Positions 36,531-47,796 of a stretch of DNA of 64,000 bases are shown piece after piece. A program made the translations under genes and the position numbers. Source of the DNA: Methanocella paludicola SANAE (GTDB taxonomy: Archaea > Halobacteriota > Methanocellia > Methanocellales > Methanocellaceae); the NCBI RefSeq assembly GCF_000011005.1, contig NC_013665.1, positions 310,001-374,000 of the forward strand, written 5' to 3'. The notes beneath the pieces were generated by a model that did not search any database, was not told the origin of the DNA, and saw only the letters and a program-made list of their open reading frames with translations. How positions within the stretch are numbered: position 1 is the stretch's first letter; every line of letters begins with the position of its first letter.

Positions 36531-37591
36531 ATCACCAGCTGGCTCTTAATGGCCTCGTCGCTGAGGTGAGACTCCTTGCCGCGGGCGATGATGCGAAGAT
36601 TGTTGACCTCGGTGTTCTTCCGCACGATGTACCCTAAAATGGGCGTCACCGAGAGCGGGTAGAGGTGCGATATCTTCTCGCCGTTGGCGATGAGCGCTTT
36701 ACGGAGCGCGATCTCGACCGAGTTCAGCGAGCCCGTCTCCTGCGACTTCTGTATGGCCGGCCCCATATCCTCAGGCAGCTTATATTCCTTGAGCATGCCC
36801 ACGAACTCGTTATAGTTCGGCGCCTGCGCGAGCTTTCTCAGGTCGTCCATCCCGAACTTCGAGCCGCCCGGGATCATGTAGGCCATGATCTTGTCGTGCT
36901 CTACGTTCTCCCTCTTTAGCCGGAACAGTGTCCTGAGGTTGACGGCATCGATCTCGTGCTTGATGAAGCTGATGAAGAGCTCGTCTGCCGTTGTGCCGGC
37001 GATCTTGATGGCCATGAGGTTCGCGTAATACGCCTTGTCTAATGCGTTCTCGAACGCCGAGAGCAGGTGTGTCCTGTTGTACTCGTCCAGCGCCGAGGTG
37101 AGCGGCTTGTAGAACATGGTGCCCGCCAGCCCCTCGACCACGTCGGCGATAGTGCCCTTACGGATGAGGTCGTTGAGCTTTTGCGTGCTAAGGCTCCCCG
37201 CGGGCACGAGCGTTTCGCGGATCTCCTCTTCGGAGGCCCCGAAGCTCTTGCCCCTGAGGATCGACTTGATGTTCCAGATATCCCACCTATTCAAATAGGA
37301 GCCGATGAGGAGCTTGAGATCGCCCTCGCAGAAGCTCATGATCTGGCCGAAGTCCCTCGCCAGATTCAAGTTCAGCGCGTACTCCATCAGGTCGATGCCG
37401 CTGTACTTCGTCGCCAGCTCGTCGATCTCTTCCTTGTATTTGCTTTCGCCGATAAAGCGGCTGATCTCGGGCACGTCCATCTGAAGCAGCTTCAGGTACG
37501 TATCCCTGGGGAACAGGAAGGCCTTGCGGGCCTTGACCCTGGCCGTTGCGTACGCATAGTTACCAGCGCCGGCGCTTCGCCTGAACAACAT
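36527..37591 (-). CDS. ahaC: A-type ATP synthase subunit C
   Basis: 354 residues, all helical, with the usual duplicated helical-hairpin pattern and a start YAYATARVKARKAFLFPRD. Subunit C (V-type d homologue) is the funnel joining the central stalk to the c-ring. Overlaps ahaF; follows ahaE. Confidence 0.95.
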   Translation of the reverse strand: MLFRRSAGAGNYAYATARVKARKAFLFPRDTYLKLLQMDVPEISRFIGESKYKEEIDELATKYSGIDLMEYALNLNLARDFGQIMSFCEGDLKLLIGSYLNRWDIWNIKSILRGKSFGASEEEIRETLVPAGSLSTQKLNDLIRKGTIADVVEGLAGTMFYKPLTSALDEYNRTHLLSAFENALDKAYYANLMAIKIAGTTADELFISFIKHEIDAVNLRTLFRLKRENVEHDKIMAYMIPGGSKFGMDDLRKLAQAPNYNEFVGMLKEYKLPEDMGPAIQKSQETGSLNSVEIALRKALIANGEKISHLYPLSVTPILGYIVRKNTEVNNLRIIARGKESHLSDEAIKSQLVI

Positions 37592-37595
37592 GAGA

Positions 37596-38156
37596 TCACC
37601 TTGAGCCGAATAGAATGTCCGATACGGGCTTCATCTGCGCGTTCCAGACATCCTCCATGATGGAGTCGAACGTATAGTCGAGGTTGACGCTTCCGTCCAT
37701 GCTGGTCACGATGATGCCGCCGATACACTTGATGTTGCCGCCGTACTCATACCCCGAGCTCTTGATCAGCTCGGCGTCTCCGGCATTCGAGTATATTTTA
37801 CCCATCGGCACGTCTTTCCGGGCCATATTTATAAGCTTATTTAATATATCAACTTTCTTTTCTTTTGGCATGGCGGAAAGCCGCTTAATAAGGTCGGAAC
37901 GCACTTCCTGGAGCACGTCCTTCTCGGCGTTCAGCTTGGATTTCTTGATGTCCAGCTTGGCGCTCGAGAGCTCTCTTTGCCTCATCTTCAGTATGGCCTG
38001 GTCCGCCCGCGCCATCTCGGCATCGTAAGCCCGCTTCGCTTCCGCCTCGGCGTCCTTCTTTATGACTGAGGCTTCGGCCTGCGCGCGGGCCGTAATGTCA
38101 CGGCTCTCGGCCTCGGCTTTATCTGAGATGTCCTTTACGACTCTGTCCAGTCCCAT
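37596..38156 (-). CDS. ahaE: A-type ATP synthase subunit E
   Basis: 186 residues: a long N-terminal Ala/Lys/Glu coiled coil (about 1-90), then the globular C-terminal domain with GGIIVTSMDGSVNLDYTFD. With subunit H it forms the peripheral stalk that holds the head still during rotation. Confidence 0.94.
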   Translation of the reverse strand: MGLDRVVKDISDKAEAESRDITARAQAEASVIKKDAEAEAKRAYDAEMARADQAILKMRQRELSSAKLDIKKSKLNAEKDVLQEVRSDLIKRLSAMPKEKKVDILNKLINMARKDVPMGKIYSNAGDAELIKSSGYEYGGNIKCIGGIIVTSMDGSVNLDYTFDSIMEDVWNAQMKPVSDILFGSR

Positions 38157-38181
38157 AACAGGTTCACCTTTCAGAGTACGC

Positions 38182-40400
<2,219 letters not shown>

Positions 40401-40426
<26 letters not shown>

Positions 40427-40745
40427 TAACGTACCCCTCGAACTCTTTCATGAGATAGTCGGTCGCGGCGTTTACCTTCGCCTTCGCGGACGTCTTGAGC
40501 GCGGCGGCCTGTTTTTCGCCTTCGGACTTCTGGGCGTTCGCCTCTGCCTGGATCTCGGCCGATGCTTTCTTCACTTTCGCATCGGCGTCGGCGGAGGCCT
40601 TGCTTCTGGCAGCCTCGACGATCCCGGAGGCATCCTTCCTGGCGGCGGCGGCGATCTGCTTCGCCTCTTCCTCGGCCTTCGCCTTGCGGACCTTAGCCTC
40701 CTCTTCGGTTTGCTTTAGTTGCGATAATATTTCTGCCCTGGACAT
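40401..40745 (-). CDS. ahaH: A-type ATP synthase subunit H
   Basis: 114 residues from ATG 40745; AGGGGAA lies 6 bases upstream. An upstream reading from 40814 adds 23 residues that do not look coding. The protein is an almost continuous Ala/Lys/Glu coiled coil (SRAEILSQLKQTEEEAKVRK start), the peripheral-stalk partner of subunit E. First gene of the operon; AT-rich sequence at 40815-40860 holds the likely TATA box. Confidence 0.88.
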
Positions 40746-40933
40746 AAGATTCCCCTGAACACAGAATATCGTTGTGATTTTAACGAGTTGCTTTCTTAAA
40801 ATATACTGCATCATTCTTAAACCTTTTTATTTTAATAGCTTTTTATGTTAAGGGATTAATATGCAGCGATAAGAATCGATTTTGTATGGCTCTCTTGCGA
40901 TAATTTTTTTCAGGGGCTGACTGGAGCTTTCGC

Positions 40934-42157
40934 TTATATGAATAGTATGGCCGTGATTATCCCGGCGACCATCATGAGCCCGGCGCCCATGACCACGTTG
41001 AAGAAGAACTGGCGGTTGTTGGAGAAGTATGCGAGCGGGAATTTGATGACGATGCTGGCCATGCTTGCGACGATGATGCCGAGCGCCGACATGCGCGTAT
41101 CGATGGTGCCCGCCTGGAGGAGGGCGATGCTGCTGGCCGTGGCGCTGGCGCTCGAGACCATGCCGCTCAGCACGGAGCTCACGAAAAAGCCGGCGCTGCC
41201 GAACTCGAAGACGGCAAAGGCGCTGAGCATCACCATGCCCAGGAATATCGTGCCGAAGACGAGCGCGTTACGGATGCTGAAGGGCGAGTGGATCTTCACG
41301 GTGACGGTCTCCTGTCTGGAGAGGTATCGGTAGGCGAAGAGGCCGCCGATGACGATCATGATGCCGAACGGCAGCACGAGCTTTGGTAATAATGAAGGTG
41401 CCAGGATGAGGCAGAGGCCCAGGTTGCGGACGCACATGGCCACGTCCGACAGGATGACGGCCGCCACCGCCACCATGGTGAGGCCCGGCTCGGCCTTGAT
41501 GCGGTTGATGAACTCGGCGACGACCGCGGTGCTGTTCGCCAGGCCGCCGAAAAAGCCCGTATAAGCGGCGCCTTTAGAGCCATACCTCTTCATAATATAG
41601 TAGTTCACGAAGCCGATGCCCGAGATGAGCACGACCATGAGCCAGATAGTCCTGGGGTTGATGACGCCCCACGGGTCGATGGGATGGTCCGGTAAAATGG
41701 GATAGATGACGAAGGCCAGGATGCCGAACTCCACGGCCGCGTGCACCTCGGCGGCCGTCAGGTCGGCGGTGATGCTCTGCAGCTCCGTCTTGATCGAGAG
41801 GAGCGCAGTCACGATGATGGCGATGATGACGCCGGGTATGATCTGGTCTATACCTATCAGGACGCCCACGAAGAACGTGATGAACAGCGCGGCGCTCGTC
41901 GTAAGGTTGGGATCGCGCTTCTGGCTGATGCCATAGGCCGACATGATGATGGCGAAGGCGATGGCGAAGACGGCGCAGGCTATGGTAACGTATGGCGGGA
42001 AAATGACTGTGGAGACCATGCCCGTTAAGCTAAACAGGGCGAAGGTGCGGATGCCGGCCTCCTTGTGAGCCCATTCCCGCTCAAGGCCGATGAACATGCC
42101 GAGCGCGGTGCTCAAGCCAATGCGGAAAGCAAAATCGTATAACGTGAGGTCGGCCAT
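40934..42157 (-). CDS. MgtC/SapB-DUF4010 membrane protein
   Basis: 407 residues, about twelve TM segments. The N-terminal third is MgtC/SapB-like, with GLEREWAHKEAGIRTFALFSLTG. The rest is the DUF4010 part with GFFGGLANSTAVVAEFINR and a serine-rich helix (SGMVSSASATASSIALLQAG). Such fused proteins are widespread in archaea; a link to magnesium or acid tolerance is proposed for MgtC alone, but the fused form has no known function. Confidence 0.82.
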   Translation of the reverse strand: MADLTLYDFAFRIGLSTALGMFIGLEREWAHKEAGIRTFALFSLTGMVSTVIFPPYVTIACAVFAIAFAIIMSAYGISQKRDPNLTTSAALFITFFVGVLIGIDQIIPGVIIAIIVTALLSIKTELQSITADLTAAEVHAAVEFGILAFVIYPILPDHPIDPWGVINPRTIWLMVVLISGIGFVNYYIMKRYGSKGAAYTGFFGGLANSTAVVAEFINRIKAEPGLTMVAVAAVILSDVAMCVRNLGLCLILAPSLLPKLVLPFGIMIVIGGLFAYRYLSRQETVTVKIHSPFSIRNALVFGTIFLGMVMLSAFAVFEFGSAGFFVSSVLSGMVSSASATASSIALLQAGTIDTRMSALGIIVASMASIVIKFPLAYFSNNRQFFFNVVMGAGLMMVAGIITAILFI

Positions 42158-42262
42158 AAGCTGATAGAAACTAGACGATTTAGATATAAATAGATAACAG
42201 TGGCGGATCTAATAAAACGGGTAAGGCCCCCGAAAGAGCCGAACACTAAAAGAAAGTTATGA

Positions 42263-42457
42263 TTACTTTTTGCTCTTGGACTTCACGCCAAGCACGTTCT
42301 TCTTAGAACGGGCGAGAATGCGGCGTACAAAGCCCTTAGCGTCGTATCTCTGCGCCGGTCCCGGCTTGCCCGCGACGGAGTCGCCCCTGGGGACGAGCCT
42401 CATCTGGCCCTTGCGGCCGCGGATCTGGACCCATTCAACGCTTCCAGTCTTTCCCAT
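42263..42457 (-). CDS. Small basic archaeal protein (DUF5350-like)
   Basis: 64 residues, about 30 percent Lys and Arg (MGKTGSVEWVQIRGRKGQMR ... KSKSKK). I recall similar short proteins conserved in methanogens under DUF5350. The charge suggests nucleic-acid or ribosome binding. An AT-rich leader precedes it and it stands alone, although on the same strand as the DHH gene upstream. Confidence 0.6.
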   Translation of the reverse strand: MGKTGSVEWVQIRGRKGQMRLVPRGDSVAGKPGPAQRYDAKGFVRRILARSKKNVLGVKSKSKK

Positions 42458-42526
42458 GCTGAATCACCGCCTTGACATAGCACATACTTATATTAAAAGG
42501 TTTTGGCGGTTTAATCCCGATAAAGG

Positions 42527-43477
42527 TCATTTTACGAGCGCCTTGCCGACGACCTCGTCGAGATCGAGTAAGAACTGCTTCATGCTGGACTCGGGTATCC
42601 GGCCTCCGGCCGCCCTGGGGTGGCCTCCGCCTGTGCCCCCGTTCTTCGCCGCCGCCTCGCCGATGGCGGCGTTCAGGTCGACGTTGCCGGTGCCCCGGGC
42701 GCTGATGTCGTAGGCGTTGCGGTGGTCGCGGTACTCGACCGAGACGCCCACGGCCGCCCTGCCGTAGACCCGGGCGAATATGGCAGCCTTGCCCATGCAG
42801 CCGTTCATGTCCATGACATAAGCGACGTTCTTCAGGCGCTTCACTTCCCTCTGGACGCGCTGGCGCATCTGGTCCTCGTGGCGGGCCGCCACCAGGGCGT
42901 TCTTCGCCAGGCTGCCGATCTCCGAGGGTATGATGTTCTTCGCCAACTCCCGGACGATGCCGCGCTTGAAATCATAATCCCGGCGGCCGACCTCAATGCC
43001 CTGGGTCAGCGTGCCGGCCTGGTAATACAGGCTCCGCTTGTCCCAGTCATCGATAAGCTGCCGGGCGCCGGGCGTCATGTCCTGGTAGTCGCCGATGGCG
43101 CCGTACATGGCCACCCGGCTCATGTCCGGGCTCAGCTCGTTCTCGAAATAGTTGAACGTCAGCTCGGAGGCGCTCGCCGTGTCGTCGTGGAAGAGCCACT
43201 TCTCGCCGAATCCCGGGGGAAGCGGGTGGTGGTCGATGTAGATGATCTCGCTCTCCTTCGCCAGGGCCTCGAACTTATCCTTCATCTGCTGGCTTCTCGG
43301 AAGGTTGATGGCGATGTCGCAGACGATGATGCGGTCGTAGCCCCGGCCCTCGTCGATGTCCGTGAGGACCGATACCGGGTTGGTGAAGTATATGGGCGAA
43401 TCGCCGTTCGCCGCCAGCGCCAGGGCGCCGCTGCATATTCCGTCGCTGTCGCCGTGAGTGAATATTACTGTCTTCAT
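42527..43477 (-). CDS. DHH/DHHA1-family phosphoesterase (RecJ-like)
   Basis: 316 residues. DHH motifs: HGDSDGICSG near the start, VCDIAINLP, YIDHHPLPP (the DHH box, about residue 90) and GAIGDYQD. The DHHA1 C-terminal substrate motif is GGGHPRAAGG. Two catalytic metal ions are held by the D/H residues. Members cleave phosphodiesters of single-stranded nucleic acids or nano-RNAs; archaeal RecJ-like proteins act as exonucleases. It overlaps the stop of the PRPP synthetase gene by four bases. Confidence 0.85.
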   Translation of the reverse strand: MKTVIFTHGDSDGICSGALALAANGDSPIYFTNPVSVLTDIDEGRGYDRIIVCDIAINLPRSQQMKDKFEALAKESEIIYIDHHPLPPGFGEKWLFHDDTASASELTFNYFENELSPDMSRVAMYGAIGDYQDMTPGARQLIDDWDKRSLYYQAGTLTQGIEVGRRDYDFKRGIVRELAKNIIPSEIGSLAKNALVAARHEDQMRQRVQREVKRLKNVAYVMDMNGCMGKAAIFARVYGRAAVGVSVEYRDHRNAYDISARGTGNVDLNAAIGEAAAKNGGTGGGHPRAAGGRIPESSMKQFLLDLDEVVGKALVK

Positions 43478-44364
43478 ACGATTTCCTTCAGTTTTTGGGC
43501 GATGACGGGGCCGACGTCCACGCGGCTGAACTCGTTGTTGATCGTATTAGTAGAGATAAGGTGCGTGGCTCCGGCCCTGTACAGCCCTGCTGCCGCGTCC
43601 TCGCCGCTCAGCACGCCGTGGGTGAACGCCGCCGCTATCTTATTAGCGCCCTTTGCCCTCAGGGACTCGATCACTTTTTTTATCGTATCGCCGGTGCTCA
43701 CGATGTCGTCGATTATAAGAACATCCCTGCCCCTGACATCCAGCGTCCTGGGCCGGATCTCGATCTCCTTGGGCGATATGCGGTGTTTCTCCAGCACGTC
43801 GTAGCTGCTGTTTAAAAGTTCTGCGGCCCGCTTCGCCCAGCGCTCGGACTCCGAATCGGGGCCCACTACCACGGGCTTAGCCAGGTATCTCCCTGCCTCC
43901 TTCGCGAGCGCGTCCACGGCGCTCACCTCGTGCAGCCTGATCGAGCTCATGCCCGATAGCTCCCCGAGGCCCAGACGATGAAGATGAATATCGACACTTA
44001 CAATATCATTCACGCCGGCCTTTTCCAGCATCCGGAGCATCGTCTTCACGCCGATGCCCTCGCCCTCCTCGTGGCGGGTATCCTGCCGGGTATAAGCCAG
44101 GTAAGGCACTACGGCGATGACCCTCTCCGCGCCCAGCTCTTTAAGCAGATCCGTGGTAAGCTCCATCTCGACGAGCATCTCGTTCGGGTACGGGTGCATG
44201 GTCTGCACGTAGACGGCCGTGCCCTTCACCGCAGGGGCGACGACGTGGGTCTCACCGTCCGGGAACTTCTCGACGACTGGAAAGAGGGCCTTCACGCCCA
44301 GGGACTGGGCGATGCTGAGCGCCATCCCGGGGTGGCTCGAGCCTGCGACGACGACTGGCAACAT
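43474..44364 (-). CDS. prs: Ribose-phosphate pyrophosphokinase (PRPP synthetase)
   Basis: 296 residues, the compact archaeal form. It contains the ATP-side motif FPDGETHV, a substrate loop GPDSESERWAKRAAE, and the PRPP-binding loop DVLIIDDIVSTGDTI. It makes PRPP from ribose 5-phosphate and ATP for nucleotide and histidine synthesis. Coupled by ATGA to the DHH gene; divergent from the aIF2-gamma gene. Confidence 0.94.
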   Translation of the reverse strand: MLPVVVAGSSHPGMALSIAQSLGVKALFPVVEKFPDGETHVVAPAVKGTAVYVQTMHPYPNEMLVEMELTTDLLKELGAERVIAVVPYLAYTRQDTRHEEGEGIGVKTMLRMLEKAGVNDIVSVDIHLHRLGLGELSGMSSIRLHEVSAVDALAKEAGRYLAKPVVVGPDSESERWAKRAAELLNSSYDVLEKHRISPKEIEIRPRTLDVRGRDVLIIDDIVSTGDTIKKVIESLRAKGANKIAAAFTHGVLSGEDAAAGLYRAGATHLISTNTINNEFSRVDVGPVIAQKLKEIV

Positions 44365-44450
44365 AATATTTAAATCTTACACAATAAACCATTAAAAGCT
44401 TTCAGTACGCTCGAAGCTCGAAAGCTCTATCGCCGAAGCGCGCACAAATA

Positions 44451-44462
44451 TAGATATATAAG
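44451..44462 (+). promoter_or_regulatory. TATA box of the aIF2-gamma operon
   Basis: TAGATATATAAG, preceded by AAATA, is about 70 bases before the TTG at 44531. GGAGG at 44517-44521 is a strong ribosome binding site that supports the TTG start. Confidence 0.55.
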
Positions 44463-44530
44463 AAGCGATACTAATCGAGTGAACTTAACAATACGATACG
44501 TTCATTCATATCATCCGGAGGATCCAAAGT

Positions 44531-45763
44531 TTGCCACAACCCGTTGTCAACATCGGTATGGTGGGCCACGTCGACCACGGAAAGACGACGCTTGTGAGCG
44601 CCCTTTCCGGCGTCTGGACCGACACCCATAGCGAAGAATTAAAGAGAGGCATATCCATCAGGCTGGGATACGCCGACTGTACCTTTTATAAATGTACGAA
44701 CTGTAACGAGCCGGAGTGCTACACCTCGAAGCCTGAGTGCGCGGCGTGCGGCACAAAGGACCTGGCGCCGTTGAGGACCGTGTCCTTCGTGGACTCGCCG
44801 GGCCACGAGACGCTCATGGCCACGATGCTCTCGGGCGCCGCCATCATGGACGGCGCCGTTTTAGTGATCGCCGCCAACGAGCCGTGCCCCCAGCCCCAGA
44901 CCAAGGAGCACTTAATGGCGCTGGACATCATCGGCATCAAGAATGTGGTCATCGCGCAGAACAAGATCGACATCGTGAGCCGCGAAGAGGCGATCAAGCA
45001 CTATAACCAGATCAAGCAGTTCGTGAAGGGCACGGTGGCCGAGAACGCCCCGATCGTGCCCGTATCAGCACAGCAGAACATCAACATCGACGTGCTCATA
45101 AAGACCATAGAGGAGACCATCCCGACCCCGAAGCACGACCTGAACAAGCCGGGCATCATGCAGGTGGCCCGCTCCTTTGACGTCAACCGCCCCGGCACAG
45201 TGCCGGCGAAGCTGAACGGCGGAGTGCTGGGAGGCACGATCTCCCAGGGCACTTTCAAGGTCAAGGACGACATCGAGATACGCCCCGGCCGGAAGGTCGA
45301 GCACGAGGGCCGCACGCGGTGGGAGCCGATCGCGACCAGCGTCGTGAAGCTCGTCTACGGCGGCGACTCGGTGGAAGAGGCGACGCCCGGCGGCCTGCTG
45401 GCCGTCGGCACGAAGCTCGACCCCTCCATGACCAAGAGCGACGCGCTGGCCGGCCAGGTGGCCGGTAAGCCAGGGTCGCTGCCCCCGGTGTGGCACAAGT
45501 TCGTCATGAAGACCCAGCTCCTGGAGCGGGTGGTCGGCGTGGCCGACGAGGCCGCAATGGTAAAGGCCATATCCACGAGCGAGCCGCTGATGCTGAGCAT
45601 CGGCACCTCCACGACCATCGGCGTCGTCACGTCCGCCAGGAAGGATGCGGCCGAAGTGGCCCTCAAGCGGCCGGTCTGTGCCGAAGTGGGCTCCCGCATC
45701 GCCATCAGCCGGCGTATTGGCGCCCGCTGGAGGCTCATCGGCGTAGGAGTACTGTCCAGTTGA
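44531..45763 (+). CDS. eif2g: Translation initiation factor aIF2 gamma subunit
   Basis: 410 residues from a TTG. GTPase G1 motif GHVDHGKT (12-19), G3 DSPGHE, G4 NKID. A four-cysteine zinc knuckle (C55, C58, C70, C73) typical of archaeal and eukaryotic gamma subunits replaces the bacterial insert. Domains II and III follow. With alpha and beta subunits it brings methionyl-initiator tRNA to the ribosome. It is followed by a PIN-domain gene, the conserved archaeal neighbour. Confidence 0.97.
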   Translation: MPQPVVNIGMVGHVDHGKTTLVSALSGVWTDTHSEELKRGISIRLGYADCTFYKCTNCNEPECYTSKPECAACGTKDLAPLRTVSFVDSPGHETLMATMLSGAAIMDGAVLVIAANEPCPQPQTKEHLMALDIIGIKNVVIAQNKIDIVSREEAIKHYNQIKQFVKGTVAENAPIVPVSAQQNINIDVLIKTIEETIPTPKHDLNKPGIMQVARSFDVNRPGTVPAKLNGGVLGGTISQGTFKVKDDIEIRPGRKVEHEGRTRWEPIATSVVKLVYGGDSVEEATPGGLLAVGTKLDPSMTKSDALAGQVAGKPGSLPPVWHKFVMKTQLLERVVGVADEAAMVKAISTSEPLMLSIGTSTTIGVVTSARKDAAEVALKRPVCAEVGSRIAISRRIGARWRLIGVGVLSS

Positions 45764-45775
45764 AAGTGATCGCCG

Positions 45776-46147
45776 ATGAAGGTCATCGTCGACACTAACG
45801 GCTTCATGGTGCAGGCGCAGTTCGGTGTCGACATAATGGATGAGCTTGGCCGGCTGGGCTACGATGAATGTATCGTGCCTTCCGCCGTGCTCGACGAATT
45901 AAAAATGCTCGAGAAGAAGGTCCGGGGCAAGGATAAGCTGGCCGTCGCCGTTGCCACGGCGCTGGCGAGGCGCTGTCAGGGCGTCGATGCCCGCGGGAAC
46001 GCCGACGATGTCATCGTCAGCCTCGCAAAACAGCTCGACGCCGACGTGTTCACCAACGACGCCGAATTGAGAAAACGGCTCAGATCACAGGGCACGAAGA
46101 CCGTCTACATGCGCTCGAAGCACAAGCTCGAGACGGACTACATGTAA
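45776..46147 (+). CDS. PIN-domain protein (Fcf1/VapC9-like ribonuclease)
   Basis: 123 residues. PIN acidic residues: D6 (VIVDTNGF), the glutamate in AVLDEL, and the aspartates in NADDVIV and TNDAELRKRL. This small PIN protein lies between aIF2-gamma and Rpo7 in many archaea. A homologue of Fcf1/Utp24 may act in rRNA processing; unlike toxin VapCs it has no antitoxin gene beside it. Confidence 0.85.
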   Translation: MKVIVDTNGFMVQAQFGVDIMDELGRLGYDECIVPSAVLDELKMLEKKVRGKDKLAVAVATALARRCQGVDARGNADDVIVSLAKQLDADVFTNDAELRKRLRSQGTKTVYMRSKHKLETDYM

Positions 46148-46218
46148 ATCCCCCTAAAACCGATTCATTAATATAATTGAATGTAATCTAACAGGTGCGT
46201 TCAGGAAGGAAAGAGACA

Positions 46219-46806
46219 ATGTACAGGAAAGTCAGGCTTGTTGATATCATACGGATACCGCCGCAGAGGCTGGAAGAAGACCTCGAGCAGGTCATCACCG
46301 AGACCATACGGGATAAGCTGGAGGGGCGCATCGATAAGGCCCTCGGCTCTATTGTTGCGGTGCTCGACATCGTCGACATCGGCGAGGGGCACATCCTGGT
46401 GGGCGACGGCGCCGTCTACTATGAGGTGACGTTCGACGCCATATCTTACCGCCCCGAATTACAGGAGATCGTGGAGGGGCAGGTGGTCGAGATCGTGGCC
46501 TTCGGCGCGTTCGTGAGCGTGGGGCCCATCGATTGTCTGGTGCACGTCAGCCAGGTGGCGGACGAGTTCATGTCCTACGACGAGAAGAATTCCCGGCTGG
46601 TCAGCAAGGAGTCCAGCAAGTCGCTCGGAGAGGGCGACAGCGTGCGCGCCCGCATCGTGGCGGTCAGCCTCAACGAGCACGACGCCCGCGAGAGCAAGAT
46701 CGGCCTGACGATGAGGCAGGTCGCGCTGGGCAAGCTCGAGTGGATCGAGGAGGAGCAGCGCCGTAAGGAAAAGGGCGAGCGGCCCGAGAAGGCCAGGGCT
46801 TCGTAG
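46219..46806 (+). CDS. rpo7: DNA-directed RNA polymerase subunit Rpo7 (E')
   Basis: 195 residues from ATG 46219, with AGGAAGG upstream. The reading from GTG 46195 adds eight residues that include the ribosome binding site. N-terminal RNP-like part (YRKVRLVDIIRIPP) and C-terminal S1 fold (VEGQVVEIVAFGAFVSVGPIDCLVHVSQV). Together with Rpo4 it forms the polymerase stalk that binds exiting RNA. A TATA-like stretch at about 46167-46180 suggests its own promoter. The usual next gene, spt4, does not follow. Confidence 0.94.
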   Translation: MYRKVRLVDIIRIPPQRLEEDLEQVITETIRDKLEGRIDKALGSIVAVLDIVDIGEGHILVGDGAVYYEVTFDAISYRPELQEIVEGQVVEIVAFGAFVSVGPIDCLVHVSQVADEFMSYDEKNSRLVSKESSKSLGEGDSVRARIVAVSLNEHDARESKIGLTMRQVALGKLEWIEEEQRRKEKGERPEKARAS

Positions 46807-46882
46807 GCCCTGCCATAACTCTTTTTTCGTACCAGTAAAGTTTAAGCTTGATTATCCCGCATTCTCTGGATAGGGATGCTTA

Positions 46883-47746
46883 TTGAAGCTCGTTCACGTG
46901 ACGGGAGATACCTATTATGTCCCCGGATTGACCAACGTCGGCGTCTATAAGGACTACGTCATCGACCCCGGGAAGAACGAGCGCGTCGACTGGGCGAGGC
47001 CGGAGACCTCTTTTGGGAGAAAGATATCGGCCGCCCTAATTACCCACGGCCATAACGATCACTTCTGGCACGCGTCCGACATGCAGGCCAGGGGCACGAA
47101 GATCTATGCCCCGAGGGACGAGCGCCCCATGGTGGAGAACATCGACGTCCACACGAATGGCTTTTTTCTATGGACGAGGCCCCCGGACGGCATGAAGCCC
47201 TGGTATTTCAGGGGCACGCCGTGCCGGCTTGACGGCATCGTCGAAGGCCTGGACATGCCCTTAAAGGCCATACCTCTGAAAGGCCACACCGACTGGCACA
47301 CTGGCTACATGACGCCCGACGGCGTACTGATGGCCGGCGACAGCATCGTGGATAAAAAAGTCTGGGATACGACCGGCATCGTCTACAATACGAATATCCC
47401 CCGGACGCGCCAGACGCTTCAGGATATCATTGACATCGACGCTGATTTTGTCGTGCCGGCGCACGCGAAGGCGGTCACGAAGGACGAGGCGGTAGAGCAG
47501 GCCGAGGGTAACCTGCAGGGGCTGGACCGGCTTGAGCATATCATCCTCGACGCCCTGGATACGCGGGGCGTCTCGACCGAAGATATCGTGTGCCGGGTCT
47601 CTCATGCGCTGAGCCTCAGGGACGTGTTCAACGACTATCTCGTCTGCGAGACGGTCGTCCGGGCGTTCTTATTCGCCCTCGAGGAGGACGGCGCCGTCGA
47701 CTACGAGCTTAAGGGCCACCGGGTGCTGTGGCGCGTCAGGGCCTGA
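46883..47746 (+). CDS. Metallo-beta-lactamase-fold hydrolase, paralogue 1
   Basis: 287 residues from a TTG. Metal ligands: THGHNDHF (HxHxDH), GHT with His, GDS, and PAHAK. The fold is clear; the substrate is not. The middle has a family-specific phrase GFFLWTRPPDGMKPW, shared with the second copy at 49968 (LFSWARPPKEMITPY). The C-terminal 75 residues are helical and may be a winged-helix-like add-on. A histidine kinase gene follows, as with the second copy. Confidence 0.82.
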   Translation: MKLVHVTGDTYYVPGLTNVGVYKDYVIDPGKNERVDWARPETSFGRKISAALITHGHNDHFWHASDMQARGTKIYAPRDERPMVENIDVHTNGFFLWTRPPDGMKPWYFRGTPCRLDGIVEGLDMPLKAIPLKGHTDWHTGYMTPDGVLMAGDSIVDKKVWDTTGIVYNTNIPRTRQTLQDIIDIDADFVVPAHAKAVTKDEAVEQAEGNLQGLDRLEHIILDALDTRGVSTEDIVCRVSHALSLRDVFNDYLVCETVVRAFLFALEEDGAVDYELKGHRVLWRVRA

Positions 47747-47796
47747 AGATCTCACTATCATCGAGCGAAAAACGCCGATATCGCTGAGAGGCCCCT

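Noticed and set aside
44397-44426. Inverted repeat AGCTTTC/GAAAGCT with GCTCGAA direct repeats between prs and eif2g
   Set aside because: Could be an operator, but arms are short and no regulator or second copy supports it.
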